NCBI GenBank assembly: GCA_015655075.1
Contig: JAATFT010000082.1
Location: forward strand, 1 to 41,981
Length of the DNA stretch: 41,981 nt
Origin: Clostridiales bacterium
Lineage (GTDB): Bacteria > Bacillota > Clostridia > Lachnospirales > Lachnospiraceae
Direction: 5' to 3'
This document shows, piece after piece, positions 6,732 to 17,484 of the stretch; positions within the stretch are counted from its first letter, which is position 1; the number at the start of each line of letters is the position of its first letter. The translations under genes and the position numbers were made by a program. The notes under the pieces were generated by a model. The model was not told where the DNA came from. It did no database searches and worked only from the letters and a program-made list of their open reading frames with translations.

Positions 6732-8210
6732 TTATCTCTTATCCTTTCTATTCGGAACCCAATCCCCTGTTTCCATAAAAAATTGAAGGAGTCTTAATTT
6801 CATGTTATTTACAATGTTTTTATAATACTCGTCATCAATACAGTTATTTAACTCCAGCGGATCCTTATCCAAATCATATAATTCATCTTTTTCATATAAT
6901 CTCATCGTATATTTTATGTTGCCCATACGAATCATAGCTGCTTTTGTGTGTTCCGGTCCTTCCTCGCATTGTGTAGCAAGCCGGGGCCAATAAGGAGATT
7001 CCGGTCCATGTCCCCGTTCCATAGCCTGTACTTCTCCATGTATGCGGCCGCCTTCACAAAAAACCGCATCCTTGTGTACCGGATTTCCCCCAATAGCACT
7101 TACCAAAGACTTTCCAAATTGTACGTATCCAAGTTCCACACCCGCCATGTCGGCAATAGTAGCCGGCAAATCTGCAAGTTCGACCAATGCTTCCGAATTA
7201 CCTGGCTTTACTTTAAATTGTTTTGCCGGCTTAACAAGAAGGGGAACCCTGCTGACCGTATCTTCAAAACAGTTCTGTACTTTTTCAACAATGCCGTAAT
7301 CACCTGTATAGTCACCATGGTCTGAAAATACAAAGATATTTGTATCATCATACATTCCCACTTCTTTTAATTTATCACTGACAAGTCCAAAATGATAGTC
7401 AAATCTTGAAACCATGGCAAGATATGTGGCCCGCAGTTCATTAAACTGCTCTTCAGACCAATTCTGTAAGTTCTGCTTCGCACTGATACCATATAACATA
7501 CTTGGTTTATCCTTCAGTGACATGACACTTGGACGTCTTGGCATCAATGCATTTTTGTCAATACTGCCAAACCATGGCTCTTCACATCCATAAGGAGGAT
7601 GGGGAAAAAAGATTGAACAGTAAATAAAAAACGGTTTCGAGTCCGTCCTTCTCTGCTTTTCTTCCAGATAGGCAAGAAGGCTGTCAACACAGATCCAATC
7701 CTGTCCCTGTCTTGCTTCTTCCTTATCCAGTTTTCCCATGTAGAAGGAATAATAATTATCCTTCTTCATAAATTCAGGTATTTCATATGAAATATTATCT
7801 GCTTTCATGGAAAGGTTGACTGCATGACTCTTGTCTTCCATTGTAATACCGTCATAATAAATATCACAATAATCCGATTTATCCCTGTCACTGGGTACGA
7901 CATCGTTACGCCCAATCCAAACGACTTCATATCCTTTGTGCTTCATTACGCGGAGTACATTGGGTTCATCAGGGCCCTGCATAAAATGCATCGTCCTATG
8001 CCCTGTGGTATGAGGATAAAGCCCTGTCAGGAAACTGCATCTTGACGGTACGCATACCGGGTTCTGGCAATATGCATTTTTAAAAGAAACGCCTTCTTGG
8101 GAAAGTTTGTCCAGGTTTGGTGTGACAGACGCTTCATTTCCCATATGATGCAGGGAATCACAGCGCATTTGATCCGCCGCGAACCACAAAATATTCTTTT
8201 TCTTTTCCAT
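6732..8210 (-). CDS. Type I sulfatase, cytoplasmic, within PTS operon
   Basis: A 492-residue arylsulfatase-family enzyme. C53 of CVPSR (53-57), followed by CSFLTGLYPHTTGH, is the cysteine converted to formylglycine. D13 (AADQMRCDS) and D297-H298 (SDHGD) are metal ligands. There is no signal peptide, so it acts in the cytoplasm, which fits a role on phosphorylated sugar delivered by the surrounding PTS. A cytoplasmic anaerobic sulfatase-maturating enzyme must be supplied from elsewhere in the genome. The gene is 26 bp after EIIC and 11 bp before EIIA. Related phosphonate or phosphodiester hydrolases share the motif, so sulfate ester is the likely but unproven bond. The substrate could be a 6- or 3-sulfated glucosamine- or galactose-containing disaccharide. 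Confidence 0.85.
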   Translation of the reverse strand: MEKKKNILWFAADQMRCDSLHHMGNEASVTPNLDKLSQEGVSFKNAYCQNPVCVPSRCSFLTGLYPHTTGHRTMHFMQGPDEPNVLRVMKHKGYEVVWIGRNDVVPSDRDKSDYCDIYYDGITMEDKSHAVNLSMKADNISYEIPEFMKKDNYYSFYMGKLDKEEARQGQDWICVDSLLAYLEEKQRRTDSKPFFIYCSIFFPHPPYGCEEPWFGSIDKNALMPRRPSVMSLKDKPSMLYGISAKQNLQNWSEEQFNELRATYLAMVSRFDYHFGLVSDKLKEVGMYDDTNIFVFSDHGDYTGDYGIVEKVQNCFEDTVSRVPLLVKPAKQFKVKPGNSEALVELADLPATIADMAGVELGYVQFGKSLVSAIGGNPVHKDAVFCEGGRIHGEVQAMERGHGPESPYWPRLATQCEEGPEHTKAAMIRMGNIKYTMRLYEKDELYDLDKDPLELNNCIDDEYYKNIVNNMKLRLLQFFMETGDWVPNRKDKR

Positions 8211-8236
8211 GTAAGTTACCTCGTTATATGATAAAT

Positions 8237-9568
8237 TTATTCTGCCGCATTAGCCGCAAGCGCTTTTTCTTCTGCAAATGCCTGCTTATCAAGAATACGG
8301 AAGAACGGGAAGTACATTACTATCTGTATTGCAATCAAAATTAACTGCCATATAGCCACTCTCCATCCTCCTGCTAAAAATCCGGAAAGAATTATAGGGG
8401 TTCCGGTTTCAATTGCCGTTCCGTTTAAATAGGGAAGTACACCAATTGCCGTCATTATATAAGAAAGTGTAAATGTTATGACCGGTGTCAATAAAAACGG
8501 AATGAACATAATAACATTTAAAACAATGGGAAAACCAAAGGTAATTGGCTCATTAATACCGCAAAGCCCGGAGGGTAATGCAATTTTACCAAGTGTTTTA
8601 TAACGGCTGCTCTTTGCAAAAAAGAACAAAGTAATGCATAAACCGAATGTTCCGCCGGCACCTCCCAGTGATGCAAACACAAACCAGCAGGATTTTGTAA
8701 TTATATTGGGAAGGACATCCCCTGCTGCATAAGCTTCCAGGTTTTCAATTGCCAGCTGCTGGTACAGAATATTAAGAAATGACATAACAACCATACCGCC
8801 ATGAATACCAAAAAACCATAACAAGCTGCAAATTATAATTAATATAATAAAAGTAAGAGGATTTGCAGTCAGCGCTGAAAGAGGAGCCTTTAAAGCCCCA
8901 TAAATAAACGTATTCCAATCACCCCAGCCTGTAAGTGAGAAACCATATCTGACAAATGAGAAAATTGCTCCTATAATGATTGTAGGCAATACACCCATAA
9001 AAGCAATTGTAATCTGCGGCGGAACACCCTGGGGCATTTTGATATATACAATATGTTTAATTAAAAAGTTATACAAAGCTGGTACAATCAGGCCAAGAAT
9101 CATGGCCGAGAATAAACCGGCAGCCCCAAGATAAGTTGTACTCAGCCCGGACAATAAAGTAACCGGAATTATGTCACCCGAGTCCAGGGTATAATTCTCT
9201 GTTACTCCAAGGGGAATAACAAGGAAAAATATAAAAAGACATAGGATCCCTACGATAGTTGACTGATTCTTAATTGCTTCCATATCTTCCGCCAACGCCT
9301 TACCAATTAAGAATACGGAATAAATCGCCAGCATATTTGTTGTGACCGTTGGTATAAAATTCAATATCGTTTTCATATTGGTTGCCGTAATGAAACTCTG
9401 ATATGGTGCAATCTGCAAATTTGCCAGCAGTGTGAAAATAGCTCCTGCTAAAATGATAGGCAGCAAGGCTGAAAAACCATTACTTATTGCTCTTAAATAC
9501 TTGTTGACCGATAGCTTATTTGCTAACGGCAAAAGCGTTTTTTCAATAATTCCCTGAAACTTCTCCAT
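8237..9568 (-). CDS. PTS lactose/cellobiose-family EIIC permease
   Basis: A 443-residue membrane permease with about ten helices. The substrate-site signature SGLCGINEPITFGFPIVLN (about residues 331-349) is diagnostic of the EIIC Lac/Cel/ChbC family, as is FFGIHGGMVV near residue 252. The ATG follows GGAGG by 9 bp. It heads the operon and has a well-formed promoter overlapped by a probable RpiR operator (9621-9649). It imports and positions the sugar for phosphorylation by EIIB. Because EIIC is a lone C domain, EIIA and EIIB are supplied by the downstream genes. The embedded sulfatase implies that the transported sugar may be sulfated. Confidence 0.95.
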   Translation of the reverse strand: MEKFQGIIEKTLLPLANKLSVNKYLRAISNGFSALLPIILAGAIFTLLANLQIAPYQSFITATNMKTILNFIPTVTTNMLAIYSVFLIGKALAEDMEAIKNQSTIVGILCLFIFFLVIPLGVTENYTLDSGDIIPVTLLSGLSTTYLGAAGLFSAMILGLIVPALYNFLIKHIVYIKMPQGVPPQITIAFMGVLPTIIIGAIFSFVRYGFSLTGWGDWNTFIYGALKAPLSALTANPLTFIILIIICSLLWFFGIHGGMVVMSFLNILYQQLAIENLEAYAAGDVLPNIITKSCWFVFASLGGAGGTFGLCITLFFFAKSSRYKTLGKIALPSGLCGINEPITFGFPIVLNVIMFIPFLLTPVITFTLSYIMTAIGVLPYLNGTAIETGTPIILSGFLAGGWRVAIWQLILIAIQIVMYFPFFRILDKQAFAEEKALAANAAE

Positions 9569-9620
9569 AAAAATTAACCTCCGTTAGAATATTAATATAG
9601 TTTTATCTGCATCCAAAATA

Positions 9621-9649
9621 ATTCTAGCACTTTTTGAATAAATGTTCAA
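9621..9649 (-). promoter_or_regulatory. PTS operon promoter overlapped by operator
   Basis: On the minus strand TTGAAC (9649-9644), a 17-bp spacer and TAGAAT (9626-9621) form a near-consensus promoter 53 bp upstream of the EIIC start. The -35 box is the first part of the palindrome TTGAACATTTATTCAA (9649-9634). Repressor binding there would exclude polymerase. Confidence 0.75.
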
Positions 9650-9671
9650 TTTATTTTTGAACATTTATTCA
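9634..9671. promoter_or_regulatory. Paired operator for the MurR/RpiR regulator
   Basis: Two copies of one site lie head to head: TTGAATAAATGTTCAA (9634-9649) and TTGAACATTTATTCA (9657-9671), separated by 7 bp, so the whole is a perfect 15-bp inverted repeat. Each copy is itself a TTGAA-N6-TTCAA palindrome. The same site occurs at the GH1 promoter (17335-17350), linking the two units to one regulator. Confidence 0.75.
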
Positions 9672-9785
9672 TTTTTATAAGTTTATACAAATATAATATA
9701 TGATTTTGTGCTATTTTGCCTATATATAATCCTGGAATTTTTTATTGGGAACTGATATACTTTAGAAATAGAGAGGAAGAAAATA

Positions 9786-10568
9786 ATGAATCCAATTGAG
9801 AAATTAAAAAATTATAAACCCGAAATGACCAAAGCTGAATTGGCTGCGGCAGATTATATTATAGAAAACCCTATAAGTGTCGTTCAGTTTACACTGACAG
9901 AGTTGGCGGAAAACTCTGGATCATCCAATGCCGCGATCATAAGATTGTGTCAAAAAATGAATTATGAGGGCTTTAAAGAATTTAAGTTTTCCATGTCCAG
10001 ATATCTGGTTTCCGATCGTTCCGGCTTTCCTGATAATTCCGGTAAGAATAATAATTCTTTAGCCTCCGTCACAAGCAACTATATTCATTATTTAAATCTT
10101 TTAAATGAAACCGTATCTTTGGATACGGTAAAACAGATTGCCGCAGATATATGCGCCGCAAAAAGCATCACTATATTTGGTATAAACCGTACGGGATTTT
10201 CCGCAATGCAGTTATCCTATCGGCTATCCCGTCTGGGAATAGCATCAAGGCCTATTACGGATAATTCCATTATGCTGGATTATGCCGATATGCTAAGTCA
10301 GGGTGATATCTGTATTATATTTACAATCAGGGGGAAAGGTTCCAAAGACTATGGTGAATATATGCAGCGTATGAAAAACCAAGGCTGTAAAGTCATTCTC
10401 TTTACAATGGATCCCAAAATAAATCTTATCAAACTGCCGGATACGGCCATTGTTTTACCATGCATATCCAAAAAATCTGGGGAAGCTTTCCTTGACGACC
10501 AGGCCATATTCTTTGTATTTATAGAAGTTTTGCTGCGTGAAATATCCCTGCGTTATACCGAGGAATAA
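9786..10568 (+). CDS. MurR/RpiR-family transcriptional regulator
   Basis: A 260-residue regulator with an N-terminal HTH_6 domain (TKAELAAADYIIENP, then LTELAENSGSSNAAIIRLCQKMNY, residues about 15-60) and a C-terminal SIS sugar-phosphate-binding domain (about 110-245; KSITIFGINRTGFSAMQLSYRL, GDICIIFTIRGKG). Such proteins sense phosphosugars made by the PTS. GAGGAAG precedes the ATG. It is divergent from the PTS operon, across a 217-bp gap containing two operator copies. Regulation of both PTS and GH1 is inferred from the shared site. The two-component gene cluster begins 37 bp downstream. Confidence 0.9.
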   Translation: MNPIEKLKNYKPEMTKAELAAADYIIENPISVVQFTLTELAENSGSSNAAIIRLCQKMNYEGFKEFKFSMSRYLVSDRSGFPDNSGKNNNSLASVTSNYIHYLNLLNETVSLDTVKQIAADICAAKSITIFGINRTGFSAMQLSYRLSRLGIASRPITDNSIMLDYADMLSQGDICIIFTIRGKGSKDYGEYMQRMKNQGCKVILFTMDPKINLIKLPDTAIVLPCISKKSGEAFLDDQAIFFVFIEVLLREISLRYTEE

Positions 10569-10605
10569 ATAGAACACCAAAAGGCATGGACTGGAGGGAA
10601 AAGAT

Positions 10606-11280
10606 ATGGTAGAAGTATTTTATGTTGAGGACGATTTGGATATAGCGGAAGGTGTAAAAACTTATTTAAAGTCGCAAGGCATGGATGTATCTATATTTCA
10701 GTGTATTGCAGATGCAAAACAGGCATTGGTGCGAAAAACTCCAGCAATTCTTTTGCTTGACAGAAATATGCCGGATGGAGATGGAGAAGAGTTATGCAGA
10801 TGGATTCGCCGTTTTATGGGAAGCAGGCTTCCAATACTGTATCTGACAGTTAAGGGAAAAACAATGGATATTGTTAAGGGGTTTCGTGATGGTGCGGATG
10901 ATTATGTTGTAAAGCCCTTTGAATTAGAGATACTATATTCCCGCATTTTTGCATTATTGCGACGGGTAGAGCAGACAAAGGAAACCTGCCTGTATTGTGA
11001 TCAGCTTTCACTGGATACAGAGAAACTAGCTGTGTTCTGCAATCAGGAAAAAGTTATATTGAGCCAGACGGAATACCAATTACTTTTGTCACTGATGGAA
11101 AATAAGGGAAAAACAGTCACAAGAAAACAGTTACTGGCGCAGATATGGGATAGCAACGGGAATTATGTGAATGACAATACATTGACTGTTACTATAAAAC
11201 GCTTGCGGGAGAAACTGCATGATCCATCCTGCCTAAAAACCATACGCAGCTTTGGCTATCGAATGGAGGATTCAATATGA
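10606..11280 (+). CDS. OmpR-family response regulator
   Basis: A 224-residue response regulator. The receiver has the acidic pocket VEDD (residues 7-10), phospho-acceptor D52 (LLLDRNMPDGDG) and the conserved Lys in YVVKPFE. The C-terminal winged helix contains SQTEYQLLLSLMENKGKTVTRKQLL and ends in the wing TIRSFGYRME. GGAGGG lies upstream. The stop overlaps the kinase start (ATGA). Together with the downstream ABC ATPase and FtsX-type permease this resembles antimicrobial-peptide sensing and detoxification modules. No separate promoter is obvious in the 37-bp gap after the RpiR gene. Confidence 0.92.
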   Translation: MVEVFYVEDDLDIAEGVKTYLKSQGMDVSIFQCIADAKQALVRKTPAILLLDRNMPDGDGEELCRWIRRFMGSRLPILYLTVKGKTMDIVKGFRDGADDYVVKPFELEILYSRIFALLRRVEQTKETCLYCDQLSLDTEKLAVFCNQEKVILSQTEYQLLLSLMENKGKTVTRKQLLAQIWDSNGNYVNDNTLTVTIKRLREKLHDPSCLKTIRSFGYRMEDSI

Positions 11281-12463
11281 TAGTAAGAAAGAAACAAAAA
11301 GTGGTACTTTTCCTATCCTTTGTTATCTGTTTTATAAGCACGGTTAGTATATTGGCGTTCTGGATGCATGAGTACCGGCAAAACTCTTTGACATATGTTT
11401 CCAAATTATGCCAGATTATTATAGAGGATTATCCCGATGCAGAAACACAGGTGCTTTCTTCTCTGAAAAAGTATCATACTGATACGGATCAGGAAATCCA
11501 AAGTAATGACTTTCTGGCACAGTATGGGTATAGGGACAGCGATTTTGTACCGGATTCGCAGCAAAAATTTTTTATTCTCGTGGGGGTTGTGTTTCTTGTA
11601 ACGGTTTGCACTTTTTTTTTTCAATCCGGTATCTGCACAGGTGTAACCGGATAAGGATAAGTGAGCTTACCAAGTATCTGGAACAGATCAATGTTGGTGA
11701 TACTGGAACGATGATGCGGACTGAGGAGGACGAGTTTTCAAAACTTCAGGATGAAATGTATAAGACGGTCACAACTCTTTACCAGACAAGGGATGCAGCG
11801 GTAAAAGCGAAAATGAACTTTGCAGAAAATTTGGCGAATATCTCCCATCAACTTAAAACTCCGATTACTGCCATTTCTCTTTCTGCACAGATGATGAAAG
11901 AGAATCCTACAGCTCAATGTTCTGATCAGATACAGAAACAGATTAACCGCCTGACGCATTTAGAGGAAGCGTTGCTGTTGTTATCCCGCATTGACACCGG
12001 AACACTTTCTTTGGAACGGAACGCTGTAGATGTATTTACGGTTCTTATACTTGCAGCTGACAATTTGCAGGAGATGTTTGAGAAGGCAGATGTTGCGATT
12101 GATATTTTAGAGATGGGTGCAATCGAAATAACCGCAGACTTAGAGTGGACGATGGAAGCCATCATGAATCTGCTGAAAAATTGTATGGAGCATACCCCTA
12201 TAGGGGGAACGGTACATTGCACCTATGAGCAGAATCCGCTTTATACACAGATTCGGATATGGGACGAGGGGCGGGGATTTGCGAAAGAAGATGTTCCGCA
12301 CCTTTTTGAACGGTTCTATCGTGGGCGGAATGCAAAAAGCGGAGGGATCGGGATTGGACTTCCTTTGGCCAAAGCAATTATTGAAATGCAGAATGGTATC
12401 ATTAATGCCAATAATATTCCAAATGGTGGTGCCTGTTTTGAAATTCGTATCTATAGTCACTGA
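11277..12463 (+). pseudogene. Sensor histidine kinase, frameshifted at a T10 tract
   Basis: The gene would encode about 395 residues but is split. The first frame (11277-11654) gives TM1 (10-29), an extracytoplasmic region of about 68 residues and TM2 (98-115), then reads out of frame at ten consecutive T (11612-11621). The second frame (to 12463) continues FFFSIRYLHRCNRIR, the H-box NISHQLKTPITAI, the N-box NLLKNCMEHTP, G1 WDEGRGF, F-box FERFYRG and G2 GIGIGLPLAKAI. Eleven T would join them. The homopolymer makes replication slippage, transcriptional slippage or a base-call error all possible. The partner response regulator is intact and overlapping. Confidence 0.85.
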
Positions 12464-12535
12464 AATGTCACTTTTCTTTGCTATGATAAAATTGTACGGA
12501 ACAATACAGAAAATATACCAGGAGGATAGCTTTTT

Positions 12536-13216
12536 ATGGAGATTTTAAGATGTGAAGGTGTTAGGAAAGTATATGGTTCAGGACAGAATCAGGTTACAGC
12601 ACTCCAGAAGGTTGATTTTGCAGTGGAAAAAGGAGAATTTGTTGCCATTGTTGGGTCTTCCGGTTCGGGCAAATCCACGCTTCTTCATATTCTTGGAAGT
12701 GTAGACAGCCCAACGGCGGGCAGGGTATTCGTGGACGGAGAAGATATTTCTAAATTGAATCAAACCCAGGCGGCTATTTTCAGACGCAGGAAGGTAGGGT
12801 TGGTCTACCAATTCTATAATCTGATTCCAACCCTGACGGTGAAAAAGAATATCATTATGCCATTACTTTTGGATAAGCGAAAGGTGAATCAGGAGTATCT
12901 TGAAAAGATTGTAAATTCACTTGGAATCGCAGATAAACTGGCTGTTCTGCCAAATCAGCTGTCTGGTGGAGAGCAGCAACGGATTGCTATGGCACGGGCA
13001 TTGATTTATCGCCCTGCACTTTTGCTGGCGGATGAGCCAACAGGTAATCTGGATCAGAAAAATTCAAAGGAAATTATTGACTTGCTGAAATTGTCGAACC
13101 AAAATTTGAACCAAACCATACTTTTGATTACGCATGACGAGAAAGCAGCATTGGAAGCTGACCGCATTATTACTATAGAGGATGGCTGTATTATCAGCGA
13201 TCAGAAGAGGGGGTGA
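12536..13216 (+). CDS. ABC transporter ATPase (MacB/BceA-like)
   Basis: A 226-residue ATPase with Walker A GSSGSGKST (about 37-45), Q-loop YQFYNLIPTLTV, signature LSGGEQQR, Walker B LLLADEPTGNLD and H-loop ITHDEKA. The LSGGEQQR plus DEPTGNLD combination is typical of the FtsE/LolD/MacB/BceA class that partners with FtsX-fold permeases. AGGAGG precedes the ATG. The 72-bp gap after the kinase contains the palindrome TTGT-ACGGA-ACAA (about 12494-12506), a possible response-regulator site. The stop overlaps the permease start. Confidence 0.93.
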   Translation: MEILRCEGVRKVYGSGQNQVTALQKVDFAVEKGEFVAIVGSSGSGKSTLLHILGSVDSPTAGRVFVDGEDISKLNQTQAAIFRRRKVGLVYQFYNLIPTLTVKKNIIMPLLLDKRKVNQEYLEKIVNSLGIADKLAVLPNQLSGGEQQRIAMARALIYRPALLLADEPTGNLDQKNSKEIIDLLKLSNQNLNQTILLITHDEKAALEADRIITIEDGCIISDQKRG

Positions 13217-15411
13217 GCGAAATGTGGAAAGATTATTCAGCAAGTTTTATAAAGAACAATCGTGCTTCCAGCATGTCAATCATGGTGGCAGCTCTAATTG
13301 CTACTCTGTTTCTATCTTTGCTATGTAGTCTGTCTTTCAATTTTTGGCGGTATGAAGTTGAACAGATTGTTTTGGAGGAAGGGAACTGGCAGGGACGTAT
13401 TATAGGAGAGATAGATGATGACGATTTAGCTGTCATTCAGAATTTTGCTAATGTGGAAAATGTTGTTGTTAACGAGAAATTATCCGGAAAGCAGGGAACA
13501 GCGATTGATGTTTACTTTCATAACGTCAGGACAATCTTTCAGGATATGCCATTGATTGTAGAACGGTTAGGCTTAGAGGAAGACACAGCAACATATCATT
13601 TACTGCTCCTGTCCAGGTATTTGATTCATGACCCACTGGATGAGGAGCCGCCGCTTTTGATGACATTTTATCTGGTTATGTTGGTAATTGTTTCTCTTTC
13701 TTTGATTTTGATTATTCGTAATTCGTTTGCGGTGTCCATGAATGCAAGGATTCACCAGTTTGGTATTTTTTCCAGTATCGGGGCTACGCCGGGACAGATT
13801 CGGACTTGTCTGATGCAGGAGGCGGCAGTACTTTGTTTGGTCCCGATTTTGTTTGGAAGCTTACTTGGAATCGCCTTAAGCTTTGGTGCAATCCAGGGAA
13901 TAAATGTCATAGCAGCGGATGTGGCAGGGCGGCATGAGGCTGTCTTTCAATATCATTCACTGATATTTGCGATTACAATCATGTCATCTGTTTTGACAGT
14001 GCTTTTTTCTGCATGGCTGCCGGCAAGAAAGTTGAGCAGGATGACGCCGTTAGAAGCAATTCGTAATACGGGCGAGTTACAGTTAAAAAAGAAAAAGCAT
14101 TCCCTGATTCTTTCCTTCCTTTTTGGTATTGAAGGAGAGTTAGCAGGGAATTCCTTAAAGGCACGAAAAAAAGCCCTGCGGACTACCACACTGTCATTAA
14201 CGCTTGCTTTTTTTGCATTTACGGCGTTTCTGTGTTTTGCGACGCTTTCTTCCATAAGTGTGAAATATACTTACTTTGAACGTTACAAGGACTCATGGGA
14301 TGTGATGGCCACCATCAAAGATACAGCTATTGCAGACTTTGAGAGTTTGGATAATATTTCCGGATTAGAGAATGTGGACAGCTGCGTCATCTATCAGAAA
14401 GCAACGGGATATACAACCATTACTTCTAGTCAGCAGAGTGATGAGCTTATAGAACTTGGTGGTATTTCAACGGTTGCCGGTGAAGCCGTGCAGAAAGATG
14501 AGGAAAATTATCTTGTAAAGATGCCGATTGTCGTATTGGATGATAAAGGCTTTGCCGCGTATTGCAGGCAGCTGGGAATGGAACCACAGGTGGATGGCGG
14601 GATTTTAATCAATCGTATCTGGGACAGCATAAACAGTAATTTCCGCTATGCTGAATATGTACCTTTTTTGAAAGAAACAGAAGACGCAGTTACCCTTAAA
14701 GATGGTAAAGGAGAAGCATTAGCTGAAATTTCTGTGATTGGATATGTAACAGATGCTCCGGTTTTACGAGAGGAATATGACGATTATGCTCTGGTTTGTG
14801 TGCTTCCGCTATCAATCTGGAATACAATCTCTGAAAACGCCGATATTGCAGAGACGGATACTTTCCTGCGGATACTGGCATTTGATGATACTCGATTAAA
14901 TGAAGATATGACTGTTATACAGGAGATGCTGGAGAGCCGCTACAAAATAGAAATCGAGAATCGTGTTCAGGAGGAAATCTCGAATACGGAAATGCGGGAT
15001 GGTTATATGTTGATTATAGGTGCTCTGTGTGCCCTGTTAGCGGTAATTGGTATTGCCAATATTTTCTGTAATACGTTAGGGTTCATCTACCAGAGAAAAC
15101 GTGAATTTGCTAGATATCTTTCCATTGGCGTGACACCGGAAGGCATTAGAAAAATCCTGAGAATTGAAGCATTATCTATAGCCGGACGCCCGCTGCTTAT
15201 TACGCTTCCAGTCACTGTATTATTTGTAATATTTGCGGTAACAGCAAGTTATCTTAATCTAATGGAATTTATTGTTCAAATGCCACTCCTTCCGGTTGCC
15301 TTGTTTATTTTACTGATTTTCTTTTTTGTTGGATTAGCCTACTATATAGGTGGAAAGAAGCTATTCGGTTATAATTTAAGCGAAGCATTGAAAGATGATA
15401 CGATGGTTTAA
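13213..15411 (+). CDS. FtsX-type ABC permease, 732 residues
   Basis: A large permease with two FtsX domains. One N-terminal helix (about 22-44) precedes an external stretch; helices near 150-175, 203-225 and 253-272 follow, with the motif GIFSSIGATPGQIR between. The second half has a helix near 330, a large external domain (about 350-590), then three helices, with EFARYLSIGVTPEGIR in the cytoplasmic loop. This arrangement is that of bacteriocin/lantibiotic efflux and sensing permeases. The start may be GTG 13213 (overlapping the ATPase) or ATG 13222, which has GAGGGGGTGA at good spacing. Peptide substrate is inferred from family and context only. Confidence 0.88.
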   Translation: MSEMWKDYSASFIKNNRASSMSIMVAALIATLFLSLLCSLSFNFWRYEVEQIVLEEGNWQGRIIGEIDDDDLAVIQNFANVENVVVNEKLSGKQGTAIDVYFHNVRTIFQDMPLIVERLGLEEDTATYHLLLLSRYLIHDPLDEEPPLLMTFYLVMLVIVSLSLILIIRNSFAVSMNARIHQFGIFSSIGATPGQIRTCLMQEAAVLCLVPILFGSLLGIALSFGAIQGINVIAADVAGRHEAVFQYHSLIFAITIMSSVLTVLFSAWLPARKLSRMTPLEAIRNTGELQLKKKKHSLILSFLFGIEGELAGNSLKARKKALRTTTLSLTLAFFAFTAFLCFATLSSISVKYTYFERYKDSWDVMATIKDTAIADFESLDNISGLENVDSCVIYQKATGYTTITSSQQSDELIELGGISTVAGEAVQKDEENYLVKMPIVVLDDKGFAAYCRQLGMEPQVDGGILINRIWDSINSNFRYAEYVPFLKETEDAVTLKDGKGEALAEISVIGYVTDAPVLREEYDDYALVCVLPLSIWNTISENADIAETDTFLRILAFDDTRLNEDMTVIQEMLESRYKIEIENRVQEEISNTEMRDGYMLIIGALCALLAVIGIANIFCNTLGFIYQRKREFARYLSIGVTPEGIRKILRIEALSIAGRPLLITLPVTVLFVIFAVTASYLNLMEFIVQMPLLPVALFILLIFFFVGLAYYIGGKKLFGYNLSEALKDDTMV

Positions 15412-15413
15412 GT

Positions 15414-15735
15414 TTGAGCTGGAAATATAAAAAAGTATCAGAGAGAAAAGAAAACGCGGTTTCAGTTAAAAACGTTATAAAACAATTCAAAGATCAGACA
15501 GTTTTAAATAATGTCAGCGTGGATTTTCAGAAAGGGGGAATATACGGACTTGTCGGACGTAACGGTTCCGGAAAAACAATGTTGATGAAGTGTATCTGCG
15601 GTTTTATCCTTCCTGCTTCCGGTGAAGTGCGGGTGTGGAACAAAAGCGCAGGCCATGACATTGATTTTCCGGATAATTTAGGCTTTATCATAGAATCACC
15701 GGGTTTTCTGCCGAATGATTCTGCTGTTAGTCACA
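15414..15735 (+). pseudogene. Truncated ABC ATPase at the module's edge
   Basis: About 107 residues of an exporter-type ATPase: NVSVDFQKGGIYGLVGRNGSGKT gives the Walker A site and IIESPGFLPND is the segment after the Q-loop of lantibiotic-immunity type ATPases. Similarity stops near 15730; the frame runs on into unrelated sequence and stops inside the GH1 3' end at about 15782. Signature, Walker B and H-loop are absent. The only start is a TTG at 15414 with no ribosome binding site. The gene was cut when the module and the GH1 gene became joined, or degraded afterwards. Confidence 0.75.
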
Positions 15736-15758
15736 TTACCACCATACTGAAGCGTATT

Positions 15759-17219
<1,461 letters not shown>

Positions 17220-17263
17220 TCATAAAAGTTGTACGTGACTTTTGTTCTAACGATGCTAACCAT

Positions 17264-17309
17264 TCAAAGCGGATATTCCGGATCCGCTGTGTTACTTGTA
17301 AGGTTAAAC
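17264..17309. repeat. Dispersed repeat D, copy 1 (GH1 leader)
   Basis: A 32-bp block starting TCAAAGCGGATATTCCGG matches 39680-39711 with 4 mismatches, and the following CTTGTAAGGTTAAAC (17295-17309) is identical to 39826-39840. The block includes the hairpin AGCGGAT-ATTCCGG-ATCCGCT. It lies in the 5' untranslated part of the GH1 transcript. The second copy has 114 extra bases between the halves. Confidence 0.6.
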
Positions 17310-17321
17310 TCTTGCAGTTTG

Positions 17322-17350
17322 AGTTTACTACTTTTTGAACATTTATTCAA
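17322..17350 (-). promoter_or_regulatory. GH1 promoter with RpiR-type operator
   Basis: On the minus strand TTGAAT (17350-17345), 17 bp, TAAACT (17327-17322). The -35 box is part of TTGAATAAATGTTCAA (17350-17335), identical to the site at 9634-9649. Operator-to-promoter geometry is the same as at the PTS promoter. The rest of the 17351-17484 gap shows nothing recognisable. Confidence 0.7.
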
Positions 17351-17484
17351 TATATATTCGTACAAACATCAGTCTTGCGAAAATATATCAATAGCCATAT
17401 GTTAACAACCGGATGATATCCCTTTGTTTTGTTCTGCACGGCGATGGAGAATACCTGTTTTTTTCTCTGGTTTCACCGCGCAAT

